Source: an uncultured Pseudomonadota bacterium
GTDB lineage: Bacteria; Pseudomonadota; Gammaproteobacteria; Burkholderiales; Eutrophovitaceae
NCBI GenBank assembly: GCA_937983055.1
Contig: CALJLA010000141.1
Location: 1-22,495 of the forward strand
Length of the DNA: 22,495 nucleotides
Reading direction: 5' to 3'
Position numbers and translations under genes: made by a program. The notes beneath the pieces were generated by a model. It ran no database searches and was not told the origin of the DNA. It saw only the letters and a program-made list of their open reading frames with translations. Below, one piece after another: positions 6,510 through 14,005 of the stretch; the first letter of the stretch is position 1; every line of letters starts with the position of its first letter.

Positions 6510-7613
6510 ATGCGTTTCATGACGCAGACGACAACGCCGGGTCCGGCCGCCGACCTTGGTGCGCTGGCGGCCCGCATCAAGGCCTGGGGCCGTGAACTCG
6601 GTTTCGAGCAGGTCGGCATCGCCGATGTCGATCTGTCCGATGCCGAGCCGCGGCTGCTGCAGTGGCTTGCGCGCGGCTATCACGGCGAGATGGATTACAT
6701 GGCCGCCCACGGCACGCGCCGCTCGCGGCCGGCGGAGCTGGTGCCGGGCACCGTGCGTGCCATCTGCGCACGCATGAATTACTGGCCGGCGGCATCGCGC
6801 CCGGCGGAGCGGGTGCTGAACGACGCGCGCGCCGGCTACGTGGCGCGCTATGCGCTGGGGCGCGACTATCACAAGGTCCTGCGCAACCGCCTGCAGGCCT
6901 TGGCGGAACGCATCGCAGCCGAGATCGGCGCGTTCGGCTACCGGGTGTTCACCGACAGCGCGCCGGTGATGGAAGTTGAGCTTGCCTCCCGCTCCGGCCT
7001 TGGGTGGCGCGGCAAGCACACGCTGCTGCTCAACCGCGGGGCTGGCTCCTGGTTCTTTCTCGGCGAGATCTACACCGATCTGCCGCTGCCGGCGGACGCG
7101 CCGCAGCCCGAGCATTGCGGCAACTGCCGGCGCTGCATCGACGTATGCCCAACGCGGGCGATCGTCGCGCCGTACCAGCTCGACGCGCGGCGCTGCATTT
7201 CCTATCTCACTATCGAGCACAAGAGCGCGATACCGGAGGAACTTCGGCCGTTCGTGGGCAATCGCATCTATGGCTGCGACGACTGCCAGTTGATCTGTCC
7301 CTGGAACCGCTTTGCCGGCACCGCGGCAGTGCCGGATTTCGAAGTGCGCAACGGGCTGGACGGCGCCCGCCTGGCGGCGCTGTTTGCCTGGACGCAAGAG
7401 CAATTCGAGCAGCGCCTGCAGGGCAGCGCGATCCGGCGCATCGGGCACGAGCGCTGGTTGCGCAACATCGCGGTGGCGCTCGGCAACGCGCCGACGACGC
7501 CGGAGGTGCTGGCCGCGCTGCGCGGCCGCGCCGATGACGCCTCGGCCCTGGTGCGCGAGCATGTGGCCTGGGCGCTGAGCCGGCATTTGGACCGTGAGGA
7601 GGTGACGCGATGA
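6510..7613 (+). CDS. queG: Epoxyqueuosine reductase
   Basis: The 367-aa product reduces epoxyqueuosine to queuosine in tRNA, using a cobalamin cofactor and two [4Fe-4S] clusters, in the cytoplasm. Both ferredoxin-type cysteine groups are visible: CGNCRRCIDVCP and later CDDCQLICPWN. The N-terminal region contains the expected LGFEQVGIADVD start, the Y-R-YALGRDYH segment and the TDSAPVMEVELASRSGLGWRGKHT stretch split over residues of the active domain. The C-terminus has HEAT-like helices (RIGHERWLRNIAVALGN). Length matches E. coli QueG closely. ATG 6510 or 6522 could be the start. Its stop overlaps the ATG of the PEBP gene by 4 nt, so the two are translationally coupled. Confidence 0.93.
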   Translation: MRFMTQTTTPGPAADLGALAARIKAWGRELGFEQVGIADVDLSDAEPRLLQWLARGYHGEMDYMAAHGTRRSRPAELVPGTVRAICARMNYWPAASRPAERVLNDARAGYVARYALGRDYHKVLRNRLQALAERIAAEIGAFGYRVFTDSAPVMEVELASRSGLGWRGKHTLLLNRGAGSWFFLGEIYTDLPLPADAPQPEHCGNCRRCIDVCPTRAIVAPYQLDARRCISYLTIEHKSAIPEELRPFVGNRIYGCDDCQLICPWNRFAGTAAVPDFEVRNGLDGARLAALFAWTQEQFEQRLQGSAIRRIGHERWLRNIAVALGNAPTTPEVLAALRGRADDASALVREHVAWALSRHLDREEVTR

Positions 7614-8080
7614 TGAAGATCGAATCCGGGGCATTCGCCGATCAGCAGGCGATTCCGCGACGCTATACCTGCGAAGGCGACGATTGCTCGCCGCCGCTGG
7701 CCTTCAGCGGCATTCCGTCGAATGCGAAGAGCCTGGTGCTGATCGTCGACGATCCCGACGCGCCCGACCCGAAGGCGCCGAAGATGACTTGGGTCCACTG
7801 GGTGCTGTACAACCTGCCGCCGATGACCGCCGCGCTGCGTGAAGACGTGGCCGACAAGGACCTTCCCGCCGGCACCCGCCAGGGCCTCAACGACTGGAAG
7901 CGCACCGGCTACGGCGGTCCCTGCCCGCCGGTCGGCCGGCATCGCTACTTTTTCAAGCTCTATGCGCTGGACATCGCGCTGCACGACCTCGGACAGTCGG
8001 GCAAGGCGGCGGTGGAGGCCGCGATGAAAGGCCATGTGCTGGAGCAGGCGCAGCTTGTCGGCACGTATCAACGGGCATAA
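7610..8080 (+). CDS. YbhB/YbcL-family PEBP-like protein
   Basis: The 156-aa product is a bacterial phosphatidylethanolamine-binding-protein-fold (Raf kinase inhibitor-like) protein. Diagnostic segments are the N-terminal IPRRYTCEGDDCSPPLAF, the ligand-site LIVDDPDAPDPKAPKMTWVHWVLYNLP, and the GGPCPPVGRHRYFFKLYAL motif. Length is typical. AGGAGG at 7597-7602 lies 7 nt before ATG 7610. The start overlaps the queG stop (ATGA). There is no signal peptide, so it is cytoplasmic. The biochemical role of bacterial members is not established. The stop codon is followed immediately by repeat element B. Confidence 0.9.
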   Translation: MMKIESGAFADQQAIPRRYTCEGDDCSPPLAFSGIPSNAKSLVLIVDDPDAPDPKAPKMTWVHWVLYNLPPMTAALREDVADKDLPAGTRQGLNDWKRTGYGGPCPPVGRHRYFFKLYALDIALHDLGQSGKAAVEAAMKGHVLEQAQLVGTYQRA

Positions 8081-8081
8081 A

Positions 8082-8279
8082 GGCGAAAAAGCGAAACACG
8101 AAGGCACGAAGGCACGAAGAACGGGATGGTGGCCTTGTTTCAGTTCCGCCGGGAATCGGCACGCGCGCCCGCGCCTCGACCGCACTCCATGCATCGCCAT
8201 ACGTCGATTCCCGTGCAGACGCGAAGCTGCTGCCGCGCCAATAGTGTTTCCGGACATCTTCGTGCCTTCGTGTTTCGCC
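8082..8279. repeat. Inverted-arm repeat element B (CACGAAGG type)
   Basis: The left arm (8082-8120) is built from tandem copies of a CACGAAGG-like unit after an A-rich stretch. The right arm (8257-8279) is its reverse complement, with an exact 21-nt match between 8091-8111 and 8258-8278. About 136 nt of unique sequence lies between, with no convincing gene (a spurious open frame crosses it). The plan is the same as element A but the arm sequence is different. It fills the gap between the PEBP gene and the DUF2905 gene. No target-site duplication was evident by eye. Confidence 0.65.
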
Positions 8280-8317
8280 GGTGACCTTTCCGGCTAAGAG
8301 ATGACAACGTAAAAACA

Positions 8318-8518
8318 ATGCAACGCTGGCTCATCACAATTGGGCTGATCGTCCTGGCAATCGGGCTGCTGTGGCCGGTGCTGTCCAGGCTCGGGCTCGG
8401 CCGGCTGCCGGGCGACATTCACATCGAGCGCGAAGGTTTCAGCTTCTACTTCCCGATCACCACCGGGCTGATCGTGTCGGCGGTGATCACACTGGTCCTC
8501 TGGTTGCTGAGGCGCTGA
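8318..8518 (+). CDS. DUF2905 family small membrane protein
   Basis: This 66-aa protein has two transmembrane helices (about 4-22 and 46-64) joined by a short conserved loop GRLPGDIHIEREGFSFYFP, which is the signature of the DUF2905 family. Function is unknown. ATG 8318 gives the family's usual MQRWLI start and length; I see no strong Shine-Dalgarno sequence. The gene is free-standing between repeat B and the cytochrome c' gene. Confidence 0.88.
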   Translation: MQRWLITIGLIVLAIGLLWPVLSRLGLGRLPGDIHIEREGFSFYFPITTGLIVSAVITLVLWLLRR

Positions 8519-8536
8519 GAGCCGATGCGACCCGGA

Positions 8537-8545
8537 TGCTAGAAT
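8537..8545 (+). promoter_or_regulatory. Extended -10 promoter element for the cytochrome c' gene
   Basis: TGCTAGAAT is an extended -10 box (TGn plus TAGAAT, 5 of 6 to TATAAT) 39 nt before ATG 8585. No good -35 box is present at the expected distance, which is common for extended -10 promoters. AGGAGG then lies just ahead of the start codon. Confidence 0.45.
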
Positions 8546-8584
8546 CATCGGGCTACCCATCGCCCAATCGAACAGGAGGAAAGC

Positions 8585-9031
8585 ATGATTCGCTGTCTGC
8601 AGGCGTTGTTCGCTGTCTTGTTCGCCGTTACCGCCCAGCACGCCGTTGCCCAGAAGCCGGAAGACGCCATCAAGTACCGGCAGGGCGTGTTCAGGGTGAT
8701 CGGCTGGAACTTCGGTTCGATGGCGGCGATGGCCAAGGGCCAGAAGCCCTATGACAAGGAAGTTTTCGCGCGCAATGCAGAAATCGTTGCCTACATGAGC
8801 AAGCTGCCGCTCGAAGGCTTCACGCCCGGTTCCGAAAGCGGCGATACCAAGGCCAAGCCGGAGATCTGGCTGAACATGGACGACTTCAAGGAAAAGCTGC
8901 AGAAGATGCAGCAGGAAGTCGCCGCGCTGGAAAAAGTGGCCAAGACGGGCAGCTTCGACGCCGCCAAGGACCAGCTCGGCGAAGCCGGACAGGCGTGCAA
9001 GGCCTGTCACGACAAGTATCGCAACAAATAG
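8585..9031 (+). CDS. Cytochrome c' (class II c-type cytochrome)
   Basis: The 148-aa precursor has a signal peptide (MIRCLQALFAVLFAVTAQHAVA, then QKPED) and a four-helix-bundle body. It starts with EDAIKYRQGVFRVIGWNFGSMAAM and ends with the C-terminal haem site CKACHDKYR (about 138-142). The haem motif near the C-terminus is the hallmark of cytochromes c', which are periplasmic, bind NO or CO at a five-coordinate haem, and are usually linked to NO protection. AGGAGG precedes the ATG. The next genes include a cytochrome b561-like protein on the opposite strand (9921-10610), a pairing known in other proteobacteria. Length is normal. Confidence 0.95.
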   Translation: MIRCLQALFAVLFAVTAQHAVAQKPEDAIKYRQGVFRVIGWNFGSMAAMAKGQKPYDKEVFARNAEIVAYMSKLPLEGFTPGSESGDTKAKPEIWLNMDDFKEKLQKMQQEVAALEKVAKTGSFDAAKDQLGEAGQACKACHDKYRNK

Positions 9032-9272
9032 CGCCTCATCCCGGCCCTCTCCACTGCGTGGAGAGGGACCTGGCGTGCGGCACGCCGGTGTACGAGGGCC
9101 AGCGCACTGGGGGATGGCGGCGCCGGTGAAACGTTCGGTGCACGCTGTGGCGAGCGCTGCCGAAAGTTCTTGCCGCGCTGACACGAACTTGGATTCGCCC
9201 GCTGGAGGTTGAATGACGGATGACGTTTCCAGGTCTCCTCTCCACGCAGTGGAGAGGTCAGGGGGCGAGGCG
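9032..9272. repeat. Inverted-arm repeat element C with hairpin arms
   Basis: The core arms, 9046-9066 and 9237-9257, are exact 21-nt reverse complements of each other. Each arm is itself a hairpin: CCTCTCCAC and GTGGAGAGG around a 3-nt loop (TGC on the left, GCA on the right). Similarity continues outward (CGCCTC...CCC) and inward (GACCTGG) to about 40 nt per arm. The element begins directly at the cytochrome c' stop codon. Its right arm lies inside the first codons of the next gene. The 160-nt centre has no recognisable gene apart from that start and its ribosome site. Confidence 0.7.
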
Positions 9273-9956
9273 GCGCTCGATTCCAGCCGCACGCGGCTGA
9301 ACCGCTATCCCGCGCGCGGGCACTACGACTGGGACACGATCACCGCGATTCTCGACGAGGCCTTTGTCTGTCACGTGGGCTTCGTGGTGAACGGCCAGCC
9401 CTATGTCATTCCCACCGGCTACGGTCGCGATGGACGGTACCTGTACATCCACGGTTCGGCGGCCAGCCGCATGCTCACCGAGGCGGGCACGGGCGGGCCG
9501 GTGTGCATTACCGTGACACTGGTCGACGCGCTCGTGCTGGCGCGCTCGGCGTTCAATTCCTCGGTGAATTACCGCTCGGTGGTTATTCTCGGCCATGCCG
9601 AGCCGGTGCCGGGCGAGCGCAAGCTCGCGGCGCTCAAGACCATCTCCGATCACATCGCGCCGGGGCGCTGGGAGCATCTGCGTCCGGTGAGGCAGAGCGA
9701 GCTCGACGAAACTGCGGTCCTGGCGATCGAACTGGTGGAGGCGTCGGCCAAGGTGCGGGTCGGGCCGCCGCACGACGATGCCGACGACTACCATCTGCCG
9801 ATCTCGGCCGGGCTGATCCAGCTGCCGCAGGCCGCGCCGCGCATCGTGCCCGATCCGCAACTTTCGCCCGGCATCGAGATGCCGGCGCATGTCGCCGGCT
9901 ACGCGCGGCCGAAACGCGCGCTAGAGATTGACGAGGCCGGCGACGGCCAGCCCTGA
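9213..9956 (+). CDS. Pyridoxamine 5'-phosphate oxidase-family (NimA-like) flavin-binding protein
   Basis: The 247-aa product matches the FMN split-barrel Pyridox_ox_2 type: RYPARGHYDWDTITAILDEA at the domain start, then CHVGFVVNGQPYVIPTGYGRDG, YLYIHGSAASRM, VCITVTLVDALVLARSAF and NYRSVVILGHAEPV. These proteins bind flavin or haem and include nitroimidazole reductases; the substrate is unknown here. ATG 9213 has GGAGG 4 nt upstream. The first 24 or so residues precede the domain and are encoded partly by the right arm of repeat C, so the N-terminus is probably a repeat-derived extension. The 3' end overlaps the convergent cytochrome b gene by 36 nt. Confidence 0.85.
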   Translation: MTDDVSRSPLHAVERSGGEAALDSSRTRLNRYPARGHYDWDTITAILDEAFVCHVGFVVNGQPYVIPTGYGRDGRYLYIHGSAASRMLTEAGTGGPVCITVTLVDALVLARSAFNSSVNYRSVVILGHAEPVPGERKLAALKTISDHIAPGRWEHLRPVRQSELDETAVLAIELVEASAKVRVGPPHDDADDYHLPISAGLIQLPQAAPRIVPDPQLSPGIEMPAHVAGYARPKRALEIDEAGDGQP

Positions 9957-10610
9957 CAGGGCAAGGATCAGCGCCGCCCGCCACAGGCCGGGGCCTTGCG
10001 CCGCAGGCCGGTCCGCGGGTAGCGTCTTGCAGCCATGGATCATCGGCGCAATCAGGTTCTCGCGCTTGACCAGCCAGTAAAACAGCACCGCCGCCAGGTG
10101 CAGCGCGATCAGCGCCGCCAGCACCCAGGCGTTGATGGCGTGGATCTTCGTGAGCAGGCTGACCGTGTCGCCAGATACGTGGCGCGCGAGCGGCCCGGCC
10201 GTCATGATGTCGTCGTCGGCGAACAGGCCGGTGCCCGCCTGCACCAGCAGAGAACCGAGCATCAGCATCACCGACCAGCCGCCGAGCGGATTGTGCCCGG
10301 CGTGCGGCGAATATCCGGGGCCGAACAGCGCGCGTGCGTATGCCAGCACCGCAGCCGGGCCGCGCAGGAAATCGGCAAACCGAGCATGCCGGCTGCCGGC
10401 AAAGCCCCAGGCAATCCGGAACACCACCAGCGCCAGCACCGCATAGCCGCCGAGCATGTGATAGTCCATGGCGTTGCCGCCAATGTTGACGGTAACCACC
10501 TGCGACACCAGCAGCGCCACCAGCAGCCAGTGAAACAGCCGCACCGGCAGATCCCACACCGTGCGCCCCTTTGTGCGCGGCGTGGCCGGGGATTCTTCGA
10601 CCTGCGGCAT
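9921..10610 (-). CDS. Cytochrome b561-type diheme membrane protein
   Basis: The 229-aa product has four predicted transmembrane helices with histidines placed for haem b binding: LPVRLFHW (helix 1), AMDYHMLGGY (start of helix 2), and KIHAINAW plus LIALHLAAV (helix 4 region). This matches the bacterial cytochrome b561 / Ni-Fe hydrogenase b-subunit family, which passes electrons between the quinone pool and periplasmic c-type cytochromes. The neighbouring cytochrome c' is a plausible partner. The start codon lies 1 nt after the stop of the HAD hydrolase gene, so the two are co-transcribed and probably coupled. The 3' end overlaps the convergent gene by 36 nt. Confidence 0.9.
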   Translation of the reverse strand: MPQVEESPATPRTKGRTVWDLPVRLFHWLLVALLVSQVVTVNIGGNAMDYHMLGGYAVLALVVFRIAWGFAGSRHARFADFLRGPAAVLAYARALFGPGYSPHAGHNPLGGWSVMLMLGSLLVQAGTGLFADDDIMTAGPLARHVSGDTVSLLTKIHAINAWVLAALIALHLAAVLFYWLVKRENLIAPMIHGCKTLPADRPAAQGPGLWRAALILALSGLAVAGLVNL

Positions 10611-10611
10611 G

Positions 10612-11319
10612 TCAGGCGCCGAGCTGCGAGGCGAGATCGAGAAAGCTCACCGCGTTGTAGTCGAAGGCCGGGTCCGGCCCGATATCGGCCGCCCCGCGCG
10701 GGCCGAACTCCTTCGGCCGCGCCACGAATGCGGTGCGCAGTCCGGCGGACTGGGCCGCGCGCAGGTCGTCCTTGTGCGCAGCCACCATCATCACCCGGTC
10801 CGGCGGCAGATCGAGTATCTGTGCGGCGCCGAGATAGGCCTCGGGGTCGGGCTTGTAGTGGCGAAACAGCTCCGCCGACAGGATGCAGTCCCACGGCAGG
10901 CCGGCGTTCTTCGCCATCCAGGTGAGCAGCGAGACGTTGCCGTTCGAGAGCGTGGCGATCAGGTGATGCTTCTTCAGGCGCTTGAGCCCGCGCACCGCGT
11001 CGGGCCACGGTTTGAGCCGGTGCCAGGCGCGGTTCAGGTGGTCTCTTTCATCCTCATTCAAGGCGTCGAGGCGGTACTTCGCGATCAGCTCGTCGAGAAT
11101 CATGCGATGCAAGCGGTCGATGGTGGTCCACGGCAGCTCGCCGCGGCGCACCCGGTCCATTGCCGGGCGGTAGCCCGCGCGCCACTCGTCGGCAAAGCGG
11201 TTCCAGTTCACCCGGAAGCCTTTCTCGCGGCCGAGCTTGCGGCCCTCCCGCGCAATGCTGCCGCGCCAGTCCACTACCGTGCCGAATACGTCGAATACCA
11301 GTGCATCGATTGCCTGCAT
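10612..11319 (-). CDS. HAD-superfamily hydrolase, haloacid dehalogenase type II
   Basis: ATG 11319 is preferred over the upstream in-frame start at 11373, because GGAAGGAG lies about 6 nt before it and the protein then begins MQAIDALVFDVFGTVVDW, with nucleophile D10. Motif II is TLSNGN, the motif III lysine lies in FRHYKPDPEAY, and the type II signature VMMVAAHKDDLRAAQSAG gives the acidic motif. The 235-aa length fits (S)-2-haloacid dehalogenases, which hydrolyse 2-halo acids via an aspartyl ester, though many members act on phosphorylated or unknown substrates. It is co-directional with the cytochrome b gene (1-nt gap). Confidence 0.85.
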   Translation of the reverse strand: MQAIDALVFDVFGTVVDWRGSIAREGRKLGREKGFRVNWNRFADEWRAGYRPAMDRVRRGELPWTTIDRLHRMILDELIAKYRLDALNEDERDHLNRAWHRLKPWPDAVRGLKRLKKHHLIATLSNGNVSLLTWMAKNAGLPWDCILSAELFRHYKPDPEAYLGAAQILDLPPDRVMMVAAHKDDLRAAQSAGLRTAFVARPKEFGPRGAADIGPDPAFDYNAVSFLDLASQLGA

Positions 11320-11428
11320 CCCGGCTCCTTCCTGAATGGGTTCGAATTCGCTATAGACACCCGGTCCGGCCACTCCGGTTCCGTCGAACTTCGTCTTCCG
11401 CGGTGTCGAAGGACCGGCGCCTGCTGCG

Positions 11429-13348
11429 CTAGAACGCGACCGATACGCCGACCCGGAAGCGTCGGCCGGGGTTGACGAAGCCGACGAACTCTTCGAAGTC
11501 GTCGTCGAAAAGATTGTCGATGGCGGCGCTCGCGGTCAGCCGGTTCCACTTGTACGAATAGGCGATGTCGGTGCGCGAGTAGCTGTCCATCTCGATCTCG
11601 TCGGTCGGCACCGAGAAATCGCGGAACTCGCCGACGTAGACCGTGTGCCAGGTAAAGCGCGAGGCTTCGTTCACCTGCCAGGCAAGCGACAGCGAGGCGC
11701 GATGCTCCGGCCGGTTGCGCAGCTCGGCGGTGCTGTCGATGATGTCGGCGGTGGCGTAGGTATAGCTCGCACCGATATCGAGTCGCTGCATCGGCTTGAG
11801 CGTGGCGAAAACCTCGACGCCTTCGGTTTCGACGCTGTCGCGATTCACGATCTGGCCGAAGCCGATCGGCCCGGGCACGGTGGGGTCGAAATCGATCAGG
11901 TTCCTGGTGCGCGTGCGGAACACGCTCGCGCCCAGCCGCACCGAGTTGCCCAGTGCCTGCTCGATGCCGAGTTCGCTGCTCCGGCTGGTTTCCGACTTGA
12001 GGTTGGCATTGCCGACGATCGGGCTGGCGAGCGAATAGAAGCTTGGCGGACGGAAGCCCTCCGAATAGCGCGCCTTGAGCGCCGTGCCGGTGTTGGGGAA
12101 ATCGTAGCGCGCCCCGGCCGCCGGGCTGGTTTCCGACTCCAGGTTGGAGATGTCGTCGTGCCGCACGTCGAGCAGGATCACCAGGTTCTCCACCGGCTTC
12201 GTCTTCAGCGCCGCGAACCAGGAATCGGTTTCGCGCTCGAGCCGGAAATCAGCAGGCCCGAGGCCGGTGATCACGCTGCGGCTGTCGCCGTCTTCGTCCT
12301 GGCGTTCGTAACCCACTGTAAGATCGCTTTGCGCAGGCAGTTTCAGCGTGCCGCTCAGGAGTGCAGCGTCCCGTGTCAGCTCGGTGGTGGAGCGGGTGCC
12401 GGGAATGCCGAAGAAGGGCGCCCCTGGGCCGGGTGCGACCCCAGGCGAATCGATATCTTCGTCGCGGGCGTAGCGCGACAACCGCAGATCGACGCGCCAC
12501 TGCTCGCTTGGCGCGTAGGCGACGCCGCCGCCGAACAGCGTTTCATCGGCATCGCGTTGCTCCAGGGTGCGAATCACCGCCAGCCGCACGCCGCCGCTGG
12601 AATCCGGAAAGGCAGTGCTTTCGCGCTTGCTGGCTCGGGCAAACGCGGACACCCCGTTCTGCTCGGTCGCCTGGATCGCGAGCGAGCCGTGCAGCGAGTT
12701 GCGCTGCAGCTCGCCGCCGTCGCTGTTCTCGCCCTCTTCGAGCGTTGCGGCGCCGGCGGTGAACTGCACACGCCCGGTGTTGCCGGTCACGCGTGCGTTG
12801 GCCGCGCGGTAGTCCTGGCTGCCGGCCTCGGCGCCGCCGGACACCCGCACGCCGGACTCGGTCGGCCGCCGCGTCACGATATTGACCACGCCGCCGATCG
12901 CGTCGGCGCCGTAGATCGCCGACCCGGCACCGCGAATCACCTCGATGCGCTCGATGGTCGCCGGGTCGATAGCCGACAGGTCGTAGGCGCCGCCGCGGGC
13001 GAGCAGCGGGTCGTTCATACGAACGCCGTCGATCAGCACCAGCACATGCTCGGGGTCGCTGCCGCGGATGTAAATGCTGCTGATGCCGCCGGGCCCGCCC
13101 TGGCGATCCACCTGCACGCCTGGCACCGTCTGCAGGATGTCCGCCATGGTGGTGGCATTGCGGGTTTCGATCTCGCGGCGGGTGACCACGGTAACGCCCT
13201 GGGCGGTCTCGCTTTCCAGCACCGGCACCCGGAAGGCGGTCACTTCCACCGGCGGTGCTTCCATGCCGGATGAGGCGTCCTGTGCGGATGAATGGCCGCA
13301 GGCCAGTGCGGCGGCCAGGCCGGCGGTTGAAACGGCAAGAACCTTCAT
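11429..13348 (-). CDS. TonB-dependent outer-membrane receptor, BtuB type
   Basis: The 639-aa precursor has a signal peptide (ending GHSSAQ), a TonB box around PPVEVTAFR (about 31-39), a plug domain (about 50-160: TVVTRREIETRN, LQTVPGVQVDRQGG, IYIRGSDPEHVLVLIDGVR, IRGAGSAIYGADAIGGVVNI), and a 22-strand barrel that ends in phenylalanine (VGVSVAF). Plug sequence and length are close to E. coli BtuB, so cobalamin or a related corrinoid is the best guess for the ligand; I did not find a cobalamin riboswitch upstream or cobalamin genes nearby. It is divergent from a small secreted-protein gene, with a gap of about 126 nt. Confidence 0.85.
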   Translation of the reverse strand: MKVLAVSTAGLAAALACGHSSAQDASSGMEAPPVEVTAFRVPVLESETAQGVTVVTRREIETRNATTMADILQTVPGVQVDRQGGPGGISSIYIRGSDPEHVLVLIDGVRMNDPLLARGGAYDLSAIDPATIERIEVIRGAGSAIYGADAIGGVVNIVTRRPTESGVRVSGGAEAGSQDYRAANARVTGNTGRVQFTAGAATLEEGENSDGGELQRNSLHGSLAIQATEQNGVSAFARASKRESTAFPDSSGGVRLAVIRTLEQRDADETLFGGGVAYAPSEQWRVDLRLSRYARDEDIDSPGVAPGPGAPFFGIPGTRSTTELTRDAALLSGTLKLPAQSDLTVGYERQDEDGDSRSVITGLGPADFRLERETDSWFAALKTKPVENLVILLDVRHDDISNLESETSPAAGARYDFPNTGTALKARYSEGFRPPSFYSLASPIVGNANLKSETSRSSELGIEQALGNSVRLGASVFRTRTRNLIDFDPTVPGPIGFGQIVNRDSVETEGVEVFATLKPMQRLDIGASYTYATADIIDSTAELRNRPEHRASLSLAWQVNEASRFTWHTVYVGEFRDFSVPTDEIEMDSYSRTDIAYSYKWNRLTASAAIDNLFDDDFEEFVGFVNPGRRFRVGVSVAF

Positions 13349-13474
13349 GATGCGCTCCCCCTCATGCGTTATTCTTGGGCGGCAGGTTGCGCCGCCGTGG
13401 CGTGTGCTGCTGCGAAGCCCCTGAAGGTAGGGTTCCGTCCGACGATTGAGAGTCTACCCAGACCCGTTGCGTCA

Positions 13475-13897
13475 GTGCCGAGGGTGCTGCGAATTCGCGC
13501 CGCTGTCAAAGCCTTCGCCGTTCTCGGCGTGATGCTGGCTGCGCCGGCGGCCGGCACGGCGCAGAACGCTGGAATAGAGGCGCGCTTTCGCGGCTGCGAG
13601 GCGGCGGGCTGGTGCCGGTTCGCGGTCGAGGCAGGCCACACGGACGCGATCTACCGGGTGCGCCCGGACGGCGCGCGGCCGTTCCCGGACGATCCTGCGC
13701 TGGCGGTCGCGCTGCGCGACCGCCTCAACGCACTGCTGTCCAGCATGATCCACCAGCACAAGCGTATCGAACTGCACGACCTGCGCGCGCTCGAGGACGG
13801 TACGTTCGAAGCCTCGGTGACGGTGAATGGCGTCGGCCTGGCGCAGGATCCCGCGCTCGCGCAGCTGATGGGCTGGCACGACCGGGCACCCCGGTAA
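13475..13897 (+). CDS. Small secreted protein of unknown function
   Basis: The frame is open from 13364, but the region before 13475 reads poorly as protein. GTG 13475 (or GTG 13484) puts a signal peptide at the N-terminus (RIRAAVKAFAVLGVMLAAPAAGTAQ). The mature part (about 115 aa) has two cysteines in a short loop (RGCEAAGWCRF) and a conserved-looking C-terminal half, RDRLNALLSSMIHQHKRIEL and FEASVTVNGVGLAQDP. I do not recognise the family. No good ribosome site is visible for either GTG. It diverges from the BtuB-type receptor and converges on the dehydrogenase gene. Confidence 0.6.
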   Translation: MPRVLRIRAAVKAFAVLGVMLAAPAAGTAQNAGIEARFRGCEAAGWCRFAVEAGHTDAIYRVRPDGARPFPDDPALAVALRDRLNALLSSMIHQHKRIELHDLRALEDGTFEASVTVNGVGLAQDPALAQLMGWHDRAPR

Positions 13898-13957
13898 GGC
13901 CGCGCAATGCTTTGACGCCGATGCCGCCTATTGGGCCGGCAGGACGCCGGCGGGCGG

Positions 13958-13997
13958 AAGAAAAATCCCCGCTGCGGCGTCAGCCGCCGCAGCGGGG
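13958..13997 (-). terminator. Rho-independent terminator after the beta-propeller dehydrogenase gene
   Basis: Arms 13967-13979 and 13985-13997 pair perfectly over 13 GC-rich base pairs around a 5-nt loop. On the minus strand the stem is followed by a T-rich run (complement of 13961-13966). It lies 9 nt beyond the dehydrogenase stop codon at 14006 and ends the operon. The A/T run is on one side only, so it is oriented for the minus strand. Confidence 0.88.
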
Positions 13998-14005
13998 GGC
14001 GGTCG

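Noticed and set aside
5241..7634. Open frame of 797 codons on the minus strand
   Set aside because: It lies antisense to the lipoprotein, queG and part of ltnD, all of which have clear family motifs. Its own translation is arginine- and alanine-rich with no recognisable domain, as expected for a GC-rich shadow frame.
8034..8297. Plus-strand frame of 87 codons across repeat B
   Set aside because: It is composed mostly of repeat arms and starts inside the PEBP gene; no ribosome site or family.
11645..13273. Open frame of 542 codons on the plus strand
   Set aside because: It is antisense to the BtuB-type receptor with no domain signature; a shadow frame from high GC at third positions.
13349..13475. 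Cobalamin riboswitch upstream of the BtuB-like gene
   Set aside because: I looked for the conserved B12-box and core strings on the minus strand and did not find them by eye; the available leader is also short. A covariance-model search would settle it.
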